Source of the DNA: Xestospongia bergquistia
Lineage: Eukaryota > Porifera > Demospongiae > Haplosclerida > Petrosiidae
DNA: 64,000 bases
Assembly: GCA_963965975.1 (NCBI GenBank)
Contig: OZ014412.1
Span: 15,266,849 to 15,330,848 of the forward strand
Reading direction: 5' to 3'
The translations under genes and the position numbers were made by a program. How positions within the stretch are numbered: position 1 is the first letter of the stretch; every line of letters begins with the position of its first letter. The notes beneath the pieces are model-generated. The model had not been told where the DNA came from. It worked only from the letters and a program-made list of their open reading frames with translations, and ran no database searches. Positions 46,245-59,690 of the stretch are shown piece after piece.

Positions 46245-46469
46245 TCTGAGTTTTACTAAGTCGTATGAGTCAACACCTAGTCGCTAAAATTCTTAATAAA
46301 ATTTATAATTTTGCAATAACATTTAACGCAGGCGAGACTAACGAATAGTCTTTGCAATTGAGAATATATATACACTGCAGTGCCAAATATTTATACACTG
46401 CAGTGCCAAGCTCCTCCCTTTCCTGTAAAATATACATATAGTGCTAGTTTAGCAGTTATTCGCTAAAAG
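46245..46469. promoter_or_regulatory. Shared divergent promoter of MACPF A3/B3
   Basis: 225 bp between starts. Minus-facing TATAAATA at 46395-46388, motif AGCTCCTCCCTTTCCTGTAA at 46409-46428, then the A/T-rich tatacatata at about 46431-46440 toward B3. A direct repeat, tacactgcagtgccaa, occurs at about 46371 and 46394 and is absent from the other promoters. Confidence 0.72.
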
Positions 46470-48136
46470 ATGTGTTTATTCTTGTGCGGATTGTTCTCAC
46501 TGCTGGCAATAGGTAGTGCATTCGATAGTAAGTTCTTCCAGTCAGTACAATTAAATAATTAACTTATTGCCAGAGGAATAATTATTCCATGTTGTGTTAT
46601 TACATACAGATCTCCCACCTCGTTTTCCTAATATTGGCTATGTTGGAAGTACTTATGACATCTTTAAAGGAAATCCTCACAGCACTACAGGTTTAGACCC
46701 TGGATTTACTCTTCAGAATCTCTGCAGGTTTTCTTATAAAAATAATGTCACTACTGCTGATGGTCGTTACTCAATACCAGATAACACACAAGCTACCAGT
46801 TCTTCTGCGTGTAACTTTGATTTTTCATCAAAAACAACAGACAGTGTTTCTTCATATTATAATTCTTTAAAGATGGATGTCAAGGCAGACTTCAGTGGAT
46901 GGGGTGCTAGTTTCAGCGCTAGTTCTGACTACAAAGAAGTTCATGAAAACACGGTTTCTCACAAATATAGATACGTGTCGTCACATGCCACTTGTGAAGC
47001 ATATGTTGCTTCTGTTCAAATTAATACTGTTTCTTTGAATCCTGCATTTAAAAAAGCAGTGCAGAATTTGCCTTCAAAAACAACTACTTTAATAGACTAT
47101 ATGGACTTTACACAACATTGGGGAACACATGTTGTCACCACTTTGACTATGGGGGGTCGTTATGGAGTTCAGTCATCAGTAACAAATGATGACTATACCA
47201 CTATGGCATCGACTGGATTAGATATCAAAGCAGCAGCTAAGTATTCTGGTATTGTCAGTTTAAATGCTAATGCCGCAACTAGCAGTCAAAAAGAACAAGC
47301 TGAACAATTTGAAAGCCATCGTACAGACTATCAGATTTATCTGGTAAACCCCCACTTAATGAAACAACTTCATCCTTTGAGTGGGCACAGACTGTCAAAG
47401 ATAACCCTCTACCTCTACTATATACTTTATTACCACTCACCTACTATTTAACATCACAATATTTTCCTAATGACAAAGATATACTGATAAAGCAGTCTAA
47501 CATGCTTGAAGTCACTGCAAAATATTGTCAGTCACTAGATTTACCTGATATTACCTTCTGTAAAAATGATGGTCCCACATCTACTCCAAAAATCGAAGTC
47601 ACCTTTGCAAAAAGCTTTAAATTTCTACCATGCAGTCCATCTGATTGTTCAATTTATACTCCAATATTACATAACCCTGATCACAGAATTCTTGCAACAG
47701 TAGAAAAAAAAAAAGATAAAGATTCTGCAATTGTGATAGTAAATGGCAAAAATGCTCCTAACGAACTGATACAAAATGCAAAAGGGTGGGATAAAGTATA
47801 TTCGAGTTCTGATGGTCCTGCTTCTGCCTTTAGACCAAAATGTGATGATGGTTTCTTAAGTGTATCTGACATTTTTGTTGTGGTGATAACACTGATTGTC
47901 TTAGTGATCTTCCATTAACTCTTCCCTGTATTGGTCTGCAATGTTTGACAGAGTGTGGATATTATGAATTCGATGATAATTTATCCATTAATACTTCTGT
48001 AATAGCGTTTGGAAATGGAGTCCTTGGAAATAACTTTCATTATTATGGTTATAACTTTATTAGGTTTATGCCAAATGACACACTTTCACCTGATGAACAC
48101 AAATGCTTGAATTTTAATTGTTTAACATTTATATAA
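46470..48136 (+). pseudogene. MACPF protein B3, frameshifted twice
   Basis: Exon 1 (46470-46527, leader MCLFLCGLFSLLAIGS) and the start of exon 2 (46610 onward) match the B genes, including WGTH and MGGRYG. Near 47340 seven bases present in B1 and B4 are missing, and the frame closes at 47451, removing everything after the MACPF core. Homology continues in another frame (to 47918). It then shifts again near 47872, where a T run is one base shorter than the paralogues require, and ends at 48136. Both breaks would have to be sequence errors for the gene to be intact. The first, a 7-base loss, is unlikely to be an error. A truncated secreted product ending just after the MACPF core (about residue 265 plus a foreign tail) remains possible. 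Confidence 0.85.
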
Positions 48137-50319
48137 TTAATGAGATACTAATTAATGAATAAATTCTTTTGACAAAAATTAGGTAATTGAAAATTTTATT
48201 AGAACTCATACATTTATAGTTTAGGCTGATATATATATATATATATTTATATTCATTTTAAACATGTATGCAATTATAGCATCACATAAGTCCCTGAATT
48301 AAACTGACCATCAATAGATATGAGACTGACTTTAAAGAAACAGTCAAAAGCAAAGACAAGTGGTGATATTGAAATCTTATCACTATCCTTCACAATCCTA
48401 TCAATTTTGAAAACCTAACCAAAAAGATACCATCTTAGAAAACTAGCATAGTGAGTGCTCTGATGACAATACTACTGTACATTGCTATTAATATCATACC
48501 ACAAACACATTATAACTTAACGTACATTATAGTATAATGGTATACAGTGTGTTAATTGTGATGTAACAACTCTTGCAGAGATTTAGCAGTACAATTAAAA
48601 GCAGATCCAATTCCTGTTGCTTAAGTAAACTTTGTATTGTTTTACTAATATATGGAAGGTTTAAAAACAATTCCTTAAAAGGAAGGAAGCCCAAAACTAT
48701 AAGGGTAATTTTATAGTCACACCACAGCATCTATATTGAGAAAAGAAGCCCCAAGTGTTGTGATGATTACACCTGACATAGCTTTAGGGTATTCTCAAGC
48801 CAGGTGTTGAAGAGTGTTAGCTTTTTACCAGCTAGGCTATTACCAGCTCACACACTCCTGCTATTGCCCAGTTTTATGTCTAGATACCCTCTCACGTAAT
48901 GCAAGAAAGACTATTGTGTGACTTAGCACAAATTAATAGCATTTAAACATCTTTTCACCTAACTTGTTCAATCAGCATAATCAAAATCTATGACATCATC
49001 CACTGCAAAATTATCACCAAAATTAACATTGAAAGTAGAGATATGACAAGGCAATTGATATTATCGGAATAGTAGTAGACAATTCTAGATCTGGTAGCAT
49101 ATCTAATGGCAGTATAGTAGCAAGACATAGAGCAATACTGAGTTTCATATCTAAAATTCACTTACTTCCAATAAATGAACACATAGATGCTATGACAACT
49201 TAACAGGTGTACATTTTGGTAAAGACACCTGGCTGTGGTATAACATGATATATTTAATTATAAATAATTGTGGGAAAACAGTTTAGTATCATCCTAGCTA
49301 CTATGGGAAGATTGTAGGTAGACACGAAAAAGGAATTTTTATAACTACTATATACATTAACACAATACCGTAAAAAAACAAAGAAATACATGAATATGCA
49401 GGATACCTCATGCAGTAATTGGCTAGATTTAATGACAAAGTAGCTTCGATCTCTAGTCTGTTCATAATAATATTAAACTTTTGGCATTTGCGCCATAATT
49501 ACTGTAACATAGCTTTTGACTTAGTCACTGATCGTATTCACCTACACACTGCTCTAGATGTCTAATAAACATTTATTTAATTTTTACAATATGTTGTAAA
49601 GCAATTATAGAATTATAATTATGTATATGTATACTAAGGTAAAATTTTGTAACTCTATTCAGATTAGCTGCCTTGCACTAAGGTTCTTTGCAAGAAAGTT
49701 AATGTAATAATACATGTTAGCATGTGCATTCTATTCTGTATATCCTAAGTGTTTCTTCCTTAATATAATCCCTTTGTATTATTGTTTAACAATATCTCAT
49801 GAGCCAAGAAGACAGTAAGGAGTCTCCTTTATTTAAATTAATTAGTCTTAAATAACAGTCATAAACTGGTTGACTTAAGATGCCCATGAAAAAGCCATTA
49901 AAATGTACAGGCAGACATGGCTATGGCTTCTACTTGATATAGCAATTACATATCAACTACTACTTTTTATGTCATTTTAATAAATATGAATGAAAGGATA
50001 AATAAAAGATAGGTTGATATATTATGACATGAAAAAAGAATTTTTATAACTAGTATTATCATTAGCAAATTTTAGGATATAATATCATTACTACATATAC
50101 ATTTAATATATAGTCAACATCAAAGATAGGGATGTCATTATTACCATATCTTTATTTCTTAGACAGTTGACTGTTTGCTTGTAAAAGGAAGTTTGAAATA
50201 ATTCATTCTTTAAACAAAAGTGTTTTGGAAGAACAAAATTTTTACCTAACTTGTTATTGTATGGAAACCACTATAATTAACTTTATGTGCAGTTGTAAAT
50301 TAACTGTAAATTATAACAG
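48137..50319. other. Intergenic region between pairs 3 and 4
   Basis: No gene supported. A TA microsatellite lies at 48231-48247. A possible SINE fragment sits at about 48770-48900. From about 49910 to 50319 the sequence resembles the 3' flank of the other A genes (attgatatagcaatt-type words, gtttgcttgtaaaaggaagt at 50168). Confidence 0.55.
48770..48900 (-). repeat. Possible tRNA-derived SINE fragment
   Basis: Read on the minus strand, TAGCCTAGCTGGTAAAAAG resembles a tRNA A box (tAGCtcAGttGGTaaAG). About 30 bases later GGCTTGAGAATACC resembles a B box (GGTTCGAnTCC). No cloverleaf can be drawn convincingly, so it is not a functional tRNA gene. Weak call. Confidence 0.3.
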
Positions 50320-52807
50320 CTAATAAAAGCTCAAGCATTCATATGTTAAACACTTAAAAAGTTCATCAACAGGAGTATCATCAGGTAAAGTAAAATCTCT
50401 AAAAAAGCTTCCTGTCTCCAACGATCCTGAATTGCCAAGTTCAGGGAAACCATTCCCAATCAAGTAAATTCCGTCTTCCGTGGCTTTAACTCTTGTACAA
50501 TTTGTTAAGCAATGATCAGCAATACACATATGAGTATTGGCTTGATGAAAATCTAGAATTTTAAAGCCATCAGAAAGAGTTGAGTAGCCAATTGGACATT
50601 GATACCGATAATTTAAGAAATTTGGCGGATGGATCACTCCTGTAGGTCTTGTAATGAGTTTTGAAGGTGCATTACGAGAATCAACCAAAACAGTATTTCC
50701 AGTAATACTATCACCATCTCTTCCATAATAAGTTCCTAAAACACGAAGGTTAGGATCTTGTTGATAATGACTCCAGTACGAAGTTGAAGCCCATTCAAAG
50801 AGTATGTTTACATATTGATTAGAAGTAACTACACGGATGACATCACTTTTGTTAGGACCAAAATCTTTTTGACAAAGACTTTTATCAGAAGCATGTGCCA
50901 TACAATAGTCCAATGTGACGTTACGTAGATTTTCTTTCTTCTTATCAATGTTAGTGATATTAGGGAAGTTTTGTAAAGTAAAAAACTTATACATTTCAGT
51001 CAAACTATATGATAATGGAAGAGGATCGTTTTTTAATGTTTGCGCCCACTCAAAAGTAGTTCCATTTTCATCAACAGGTGGATGTCCTCCAACTTGAAAC
51101 ATTTTATAGCTGTGACGTTTGTCATTGAATGATTGAGCAGCTTTTTTATGATCATCAGTTGCCAATGATGCACTAACATCAACTTGTCCAGAGTATCCTG
51201 CAGAAGCTTTGACATTGACACCAGAAGAACAAAGATTAGAATAATCTGTTGTTGAAAATTCTGAACGTACTCCAAATCGACCACCCATTTTCAATGCTGT
51301 CACAATGTGAGTTCCATATTTTTGAATAAAAGTTAAATAATCATGTTTTGTTGACGAGTTTATAACCTCGGAAAGGGAATTAACAGCCTTGACAAAAAAA
51401 TCTGTTAATGGAGCATCATCTACTGAGGCACCATAAACTTCACATTGTGCCTGAGAACTGATGAATACTGTCTGACGACTTTGTGTAGATTGATGAACTT
51501 GTTGATAATCAGCACTAGCAGAGAAACTTGCTGCCTTGCCCTTGAAATCTGCATCAACATGTATTTTAAGAGAATCCATATATGAAGCTGTGTCTTTGTC
51601 TATTCTGCTAGAAAATGAAAAGGAACAGGACTGAATATCATTGACAGTGGTATAATCTGGAATTGAGTATCGACCATCAGCAGTAGTCAGACCTTGGTTA
51701 TAAGTGAATTGAAAAATTCCTTGACCTAAAAATCCAGGGTCCAAACCAGCTGTGTTTTGAGGATTTCCTCTTAAAATATCATAACATGATCCCAAATAAC
51801 CAATGTTAGGATATTTTGGTGGTGAGTCAGCTAAAGGTTCAAATATTACTAAAGGAAAAAAGTTGCATAATAATTAAAAATATTATATATAATTTGTCAT
51901 GAATTAGTAATGTAGCTATAATAGTTTACCACATATGAACACAAGACGTGTATAAATTGTGATAATGCATGAACTAGTCTTTTATCAAATAAATGTATTA
52001 TACTTACAATAATGTTGCTGATGTTTAATGTGTAGTTTACTGCAGTAATATTCTTCAAAACGTTACAATAAAATTATAGAAATTTTTTTAGGTACTGCGT
52101 TTTTCAACGTGTACACTATCTAACGACAATAATTACCACATATCACAAGAAAGTGTCTTCGAGCAAACGATGGCCAACTATTATGTACTCGTGTTTGGCA
52201 AAAATTCAGTCCTTTATAGCAATAACTGCAATCACCGAAATAGTCTTAGACGATTTTCACTAATACATTCATTATGTTAAAATTTGTTGCCCCTTCTTAC
52301 CTTTTAATTATAAAGTTATTCAGATATCTGTATATTATAATTATAAATCCGCATGAATTGGCTTAATTTTTTGTAACTAGCAAAATAACTGTTTTAGTAA
52401 AGTTATCATTGAGGTGATCATGATCTTTTGACTCCTAGCAAATGTTTTTACTATTAAGACACCTTTCATACACACACACATATGTATATAGGTGCAGTTA
52501 CTTATAAATATAAAACCATTTCATATCCCTTAATTGAAGATTATCGCTAAAGTGCCATTTGGAAAAGATGACGCGCTATAAAGATGAGGGCGAAGATATA
52601 TAATAGGCATGTATTATAAATCTGCCTTATTGTACAAGTCTTTACGTATCATATTTAATAAAATACTTGTTAAACTGGAGCTCGATTGCGTAGTAACTTA
52701 CAGCACTCTTCTGTATCACATTGAGATAGTGATGACTGATCTAGAAAGAGCTCGCAGTTAACCAGTACTGATAGAAGACATAGCGCTATAACTTGACTGA
52801 AATCCAT
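50320..52807 (-). CDS. Secreted MACPF protein A4
   Basis: Exons 52807-52702 and 51848-50320, joined in phase 1, 544 aa; intron 853 bp. Leader MDFSQVIALCLLSVLVNC followed by the same DQSSLSQCDTEEC block. MACPF signature YGTH with MGGRFG; the usual GWGASFSAS is GKAASFSAS here. C-terminal Cys-rich module with QCPIGYSTLSD, CIADHCLTNC and KCLTYECL. Open throughout. The intron keeps a patch (about 52130-52280) clearly related to A1's intron (19650-19760), although any frame there is broken differently, so that patch is non-coding. Divergent partner of B4. Confidence 0.88.
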
Positions 52808-53033
52808 TCTAAATTTATTGTGTAGAAATCAGCATAAGTTATGACTTTAATTTCTGCAAAGTTTACTGCTCGGAGACTGAAGATTAGTCCAAATGATTGT
52901 GAATATTTATACACTTCCTAACGCCAGTACCGTCTAAAATTATTATGCTAAAGTCCAGAAGCTCCTCCCTTTCCTGTAAGCTGATCTTATATAATAGAAA
53001 CGCTCATTTACCATTTCGTAATTTGCAAGCAAG
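52808..53033. promoter_or_regulatory. Shared divergent promoter of MACPF A4/B4
   Basis: 226 bp. Minus-facing TATAAATA at 52911-52904, motif AGCTCCTCCCTTTCCTGTAA at 52960-52979, plus-facing TTATATA at 52987-52993, about 45 bp before the B4 ATG. Order and spacing match pair 1. Confidence 0.75.
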
Positions 53034-54717
53034 ATGTTTTTACTCTCGTGCGGATTGTTGGCACTGCTGGCTATAGGTAGTACATTCAGTGGTGGTAAGT
53101 TGTTCTTGTTTTAAGTGCTATGAAAATTTAACTTATATTGCAAGGAATAACTGTTCATTTATGTTACATACAGATCTACCACCTCGTTTTCCTAATATTG
53201 GGTATGTTGGAAGCACTTACAACATCTTTAAAGGAAATCCTCGCAGCACCTCAGGATTGGACCCTGGATTCACCCTGCGCAACATGAACCGATTTTTATA
53301 TCGAAATAACCTCACAACAACTGATGGTCGTTATTCTATACCAGATAACACACATGCTACCAGTTCTCCCTCATGTAGCTTTGATTTTTCATCAGCAGCA
53401 ACTGACAGTATCTCCTCATATTATAATACTTTAAAGGTAGACGTCAAAGCTGACTTCAGTGGCTGGGGTGCTAGTTTTAGTGCCAGTGCTGATTACAAAG
53501 AAGTTCATGAAAACTCTGTTTCTCACAAATATAGATACGTAGCGTCTCATGCCAATTGTCAAGTATATGATGCTTCTATTCCTAAAATAAATGCTGCATC
53601 TTTAAATCCTGCATTTAAAAAAGCAGTGCACAAACTGCCTTCAGAATCTACTACTTTAGAAGACTATATGGACTTTATACAACATTGGGGAACACATGTT
53701 GTCTTTAAATTGACTATGGGGGGTCGTTATGGAGTTCAGTCATCAATAACAAATAGTGACTACACCACTATGGCATCGACTGGATTAGATATCAAAGCAG
53801 CAGCTGAGTATTCTGGTATTGTCAGTTTAAATGCTAATGCCGCAACTAGCAGTCAAAAAGAACAAGCTGAACAATTTGAAAGCTATCGTACAGACTATCA
53901 GATTTATCAGATTGGGGGTAAACCCCCACTTAATGAAACACTTTCAACTTTTGAATGGGCACGGACTGTCAAAGATAATCCTCTACCTCTACGATATACT
54001 TTATTACCGCTCACAGACTATTTAACATCACAATATTTTCCTAATGACAAAGATATATCAAAGAAGCAGTCTAAGCTGCATGATGCAGCTATAGAATATT
54101 GTAAGTCACTGGATCTACCTAATATCACCTACTGCACAAATGATGGCCCAACATCTGACCCAAAAATTAAAGTCACCTTCGTAAAAAAATTTAAAAACCT
54201 TGAATGTACTCCTTATGGTCCATATCATTTTCCAATTTTAGATAACCCATATAACAGAATTCTAGGAACTACAACAGCCATGTATGATGTTACAAAGAAT
54301 TCTCCATTAGTAATTGTTAATGGCAATAATCCTCCTGATGATCTGATATTAAATGCAAAAGACTGGAAAAAAGTGCTTAACTCTAATTTATGGGGCGGTT
54401 CTATATATAGACCAATATGTGATGATGGTTTTTTAAGTGTTTCTGATTTTTTTTGCTGCGGTGACAACATTAACTGTCTTAAGGAGAATCTTCCACTCAC
54501 CCTGCCCTGTGTTGCTGTTCAATGCTTGACAGAGTGTGGATACATTAGGTTTCCTGTAAACGAGTATGACATGGATAACGTTTATATAGCTCTCATATCT
54601 TTTGGAAATCCAGTCCTAGGAAATGGCTCCCTCGACAATTATAAGTTTATAAGATTTATACAAAACAAAACACTTTCTCCTAATGAACATAAATGTTTGA
54701 ATTTCAATTGTTTATAA
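53034..54717 (+). CDS. Secreted MACPF protein B4
   Basis: Exon 1 at 53034-53094 (leader MFLLSCGLLALLAIGS, one codon longer than in B1) and exon 2 at 53174-54717, phase 1, 534 aa. MACPF signature Y-x6-WGTH and MGGRYG. Conserved DFSGWGASFSAS. Tail with RPICDDGFLSVSD, CCGDN and VQCLTECGY. The frame ends at NCL, a few residues earlier than B1 (an early TAA in an otherwise conserved end). The 79-bp intron happens to be open, so an unspliced reading from 53089 exists, but it lacks the leader. Poly(A) signal AATAAA at 54780-54785. Intact partner of A4. Confidence 0.9.
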
Positions 54718-55126
54718 TTTATATAATTGAGTTGTACTGGTTAATGAATATATTCTTTAGAAAAATGCTTTTTCTTAAAAATAAAGTATAATTTGCATTA
54801 TACAAAATGCCATAATGGTTGACAAATTTTAAAATTCAAACTGAATAAAATCTTAGGCAGGCAAATATTATGAGAACAATTATGATCTTAAATGTTTACC
54901 ATTATATATTGAACATATGTCCACTTATTATGGATAACTGTCTATCATAATGGTTTGTATGTGCTGTCCTGAGAATATTAATTCTAGTTATATTTATTTA
55001 CTTTGTCACTGTCAAAAAACTGTAACAACTTGAACAATTGATTTAAATAATAATACTAAATATACAGGAAAAGATACAGGAACAAACTGTCAAATTACAA
55101 ATTATTTCAACTAAACTAAGTGGTAT
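54718..55126. other. 3' flank of B4
   Basis: Apart from the poly(A) signal at 54780, no feature. Up to about 55010 it is related to the 3' flank of B1 (22223-22510), so the repeated unit extends past the gene. Confidence 0.6.
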
Positions 55127-58100
55127 TAATACTGGTTAGTTCAGTTGAAACAGTATTCATTGCTTCCTTTGTTTAACTAGTTTTGGCTTTGTGGTAACTT
55201 AGTACATATTTATTAATTAACCTAAGAGATGACTATTATTTCAATTAATGGCTTCTAATGAACTCACTGTATAATAATATGATTTCTTGGTATCGTGTAT
55301 ACAATATGTCTTTATACATATTGAATTTCCTCTGTGATAACTCAGTGTTGGTTTACATCATGTTGATTTACCTATGGTAACAAAGGCCTTGATTAAAATG
55401 ACACAATGCATAATTGTGTACGGTTATTGATTCATGAATTCAGTCATCCATTAAACCTTTATTAGTACTTTTGTAAATTGAACAATTGTACTGTATTATT
55501 ATTTGTTGTATATACTTATGAATATTATTATAATGTGTAGACTTCCTGTCCCATAAGTGATCTACTTTATAAAATGTGTATGTTGTGTTATTGTAAGGAT
55601 CTATTGAGTATTTTGAGTTTTGTGCTATATTGTATGCGGATGTGTTAATTGTCAAGTAAAGTTATTAACTTAACTGAGTCAATACACCACAAACAATGCA
55701 AGCATATTTCTGGACTTAAGTTATCCATTCATTGACTTTTAAAGTTATATTATATATGTAGTATGGACTATGTGAAGAAGCACTATATAGCTGTATTAAA
55801 GTATTGACTAGCAAATGATATAGTACATTGTATTAATTAAACTAAGAGATGATTGCTACTTCAATTAGTGGCTTCTAAGGAACTACAATGTTGTAATACA
55901 TTAATTCATTATTTTAACCACCAATTTGTAGCCTACATTAGTGGATTACTATGGAATCTAGAATTCATGTAAATTACTCACTGTATAATAATACCATTTG
56001 TTGGTATGTTGTACAATATGTCTTTATACATATTGAATTTCCTCTGTGGTAACTCAGTATTGTCTTACATCATGTTGATTAAGCTAAAGAAAATGACACA
56101 ATGCTTTATTGTGTACAGTCATTGATTCATGAGTTCATTCATCCATTATTAAAACCTTATTAGTACTTTCGTAAATTGAACAATGCAAGCATATTCCTTG
56201 ACTTAAGTTATTCGTGAATTATCTTCTAAATTTATGATATATATGTAGTATGGTTCCTTAACTCTCTCAAGTTATTATAAGTACAACTGCATTTACATTA
56301 GTAGGGGATCACGGGTTGGCATAAATTCCAGAAGCACTACATAGCTACATTAAAGTATTGACTAGCAAATGATATAGTAGTACTTTGAAGACTTATGCAG
56401 GAACCACATAGTCAATGTATAAAGCCAACTAGGATCTAAAACTAACCTTTGTAGTTTATTGCCCAATAATTGAATCAATGAACAATTACTATTTTAAAGA
56501 AACTAAAGAAACTAGCTACCACAAAGGAATAAATGAAGATATGAGCAGATACTATTAATCTAAACTAACTGGTATACTGGTTAGTTCAGTTGATAAAGTA
56601 TTTGTCTCTTTTTTGTTTGACTAGTTTTGGTTTTGTGGTAACTTAGTACATTGTATTAATTAACCTAAGAGTTGATTGCTATTTCAATTAGTTGCTTCTA
56701 ATGAACTACAACGTTGTAATACGTTAATTTGTTATTTTAACCACCAATTTGTAGCCTACATTAGTGGATTACTATGGAATCTAGAATTCATGTGAATTAC
56801 TCACTGTATAATAATATCATTTGTTGGTATGTTGTACAATATGTCTTTATACATATTGAATTTCCTCTGTGGTAACTCAGTATTGGCTTAAAACATGTTG
56901 ATTTAGCTAAAGGCCTTGATTAAAATGACACAATGCTTTATTGTGTATGGTCATTGATTCATGAATTCATTCATCCATTATTAAAACCTTTATTAGTACT
57001 TTCGTAAATTGAACAATGCAAGCATATTTCTTGACTTAAGTTATTTGTGAATTTTCTTCTAAATTTATGATATATATATATATATATATATGTAGTATGG
57101 TTCCTTAACTCTCTCAAGTTATTATAAGTATAACTGCATTTACATTAGTAGGGCATCATGGGTTGGCATAATTCCAGAAGCACTACATAGCTACATTAAA
57201 GTATTGACTAGCAAATGATATAGTAGTACTGTGAAGACTTATACAGGAGCCACCTAGTCAATGTATAAAGCCAACTAGGATCTAAATCTAACCTTTGTAG
57301 TTTATTGCCCAATAATTGAATCAACGAACAATTACTATTTTAAAGAAACTAAAGAAACTAGCTACCACAAAGGAATAAATGAAGATATGAGCAGATACTA
57401 TTAATCTAAACTAACTGGTATACTGGTTAGTTCAGTTGATAAAGTATTTGTCTCTTTTTTGTTTGACTAGTTTTGGTTTTGTGGTAACTTAGTACATTGT
57501 ATTAATTAACCTAAGAGTTGATTGCTATTTCAATTAGTTGCTTCTAATGAACTACAACGTTGTAATACGTTAATTTGTTATTTTAACCACCAATTTGTAG
57601 CCTACATTAGTGGATTACTATGGAATCTAGAATTCATGTGAATTACTCACTGTATAATAATATCATTTGTTGGTATGTTGTACAATATGTCTTTATACAT
57701 ATTGAATTTCCTCTGTGGTAACTCAGTATTGGCTTAAAACATGTTGATTTAGCTAAAGGCCTTGATTAAAATGACACAATGCTTTATTGTGTATGGTCAT
57801 TGATTCATGAATTCATTCATCCATTATTAAAACCTTTATTAGTACTTTCGTAAATTGAACAATGCAAGCATATTTCTTGACTTAAGTTATTTGTGAATTT
57901 TCTTCTAAATTTATGATATATATATATATATATATATGTAGTATGGTTCCTTAACTCTCTCAAGTTATTATAAGTATAACTGCATTTACATTAGTAGGGC
58001 ATCATGGGTTGGCATAATTCCAGAAGCACTACATAGCTACATTAAAGTATTGACTAGCAAATGATATAGTAGTACTGTGAAGACTTATACAGGAGCCACC

Positions 58101-59690
58101 TAGTCAATGTATAAAGCCAACTAGGATCTAAATCTAACCTTTGTAGTTTATTGCCCAATAATTGAATCAACGAACAATTACTATTTTAAAGAAACTAAAG
58201 AAACTAGCTACCACAAAGGAATAAATGAAGATATGAGCAGATACTATTAATCTAAACTAACTGGTATACTGGTTAGTTCAGTTGATAAAGTATTTGTCTC
58301 TTTTTTGTTTGACTAGTTTTGGTTTTGTGGTAACTTAGTACATTGTATTAATTAACCTAAGAGTTGATTGCTATTTCAATTAGTTGCTTCTAATGAACTA
58401 CAACGTTGTAATACGTTAATTTGTTATTTTAACCACCAATTTGTAGCCTACATTAGTGGATTACTATGGAATCTAGAATTCATGTGAATTACTCACTGTA
58501 TAATAATATCATTTGTTGGTATGTTGTACAATATGTCTTTATACATATTGAATTTCCTCTGTGGTAACTCAGTATTGGCTTAAAACATGTTGATTTAGCT
58601 AAAGGCCTTGATTAAAATGACACAATGCTTTATTGTGTATGGTCATTGATTCATGAATTCATTCATCCATTATTAAAACCTTTATTAGTACTTTCGTAAA
58701 TTGAACAATGCAAGCATATTTCTTGACTTAAGTTATTTGTGAATTTTCTTCTAAATTTATGATATATATATATATATATGTAGTATGGTTCCTTAACTCT
58801 CTCAAGTTATTATAAGTATAACTGCATTTACATTAGTAGGGCATCATGGGTTGGCATAATTCCAGAAGCACTACATAGCTACATTAAAGTATTGACTAGC
58901 AAATGATATAGTAGTACTTTGAAGACTTATGCAGGAACCACATAGTCAATGTATAAAGCCAACTAGGATCCAAAACTAATCTTTGTAGTTTATTGCCCAA
59001 TAATTGAATCAACGAACAATTGCTATTTTAAAGAAACTAAAGAAACTAGCTACCACAAAGGAATAAATGAAGATATGAGCAGATACTATTAATCTAAACT
59101 AACTGGTATACTGGTTAGTTCAGTTGATAAAGTATTTGTCTCTTTTTTGTTTGACTAGTTTTGGTTTTGTGGTAACTTAGTACATTGTATTAATTAATTA
59201 ACCTAAGAGTTGATTGCTATTTCAATTAATAGCTTCTAATGAACTACAATGTTGTAATACGTTAATTTGTTATTTTAACCACCAATTTGTAGCCTACATT
59301 AGTGGATTACTATGGAATCTAGAATTCATGTGAATTACTCATTGTATAATAATATGATTTGTTGGTATGTTGTACAATATGTCTTTATACATATTGAATT
59401 TCCTCTGTGGTAACTCAGTATTGGCTTACATCATGTTGACAACAAAGGCTTTGACTAAAATGACACAATGCTTTATTGTGTACAGTCATTGATTCATGAA
59501 TTCATTCATCCATTATTAAAACCTTTATTACTACTTTCGTAAATTAAACAATGCAAGCATATTCCTTGACTTAAGTTATCCATGAATTGACTTCTAAATT
59601 TATGATATATATGTAGTATGGAGTATGATATTCCTTAAGTCTTCCAAGTTATTATAAGTACAAGTATATTGACATTAGTAGGGCATAATA
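55127..59690. repeat. ~846-bp satellite, about five to six copies
   Basis: Tandem direct repeat. The phrase ggtatactggttagttcagt begins at 56571, 57417, 58263 and 59105 (periods 846, 846, 842). Degenerate or partial copies flank it (about 55127-55825, with internal deletions, 55826-56565, and 59100-59690). Central copies look nearly identical apart from (AT)n length. Each unit contains direct and inverted short motifs but no open frame of note and no transposase or RT similarity. This is the pattern expected of unequal exchange homogenising the array centre. Confidence 0.92.
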
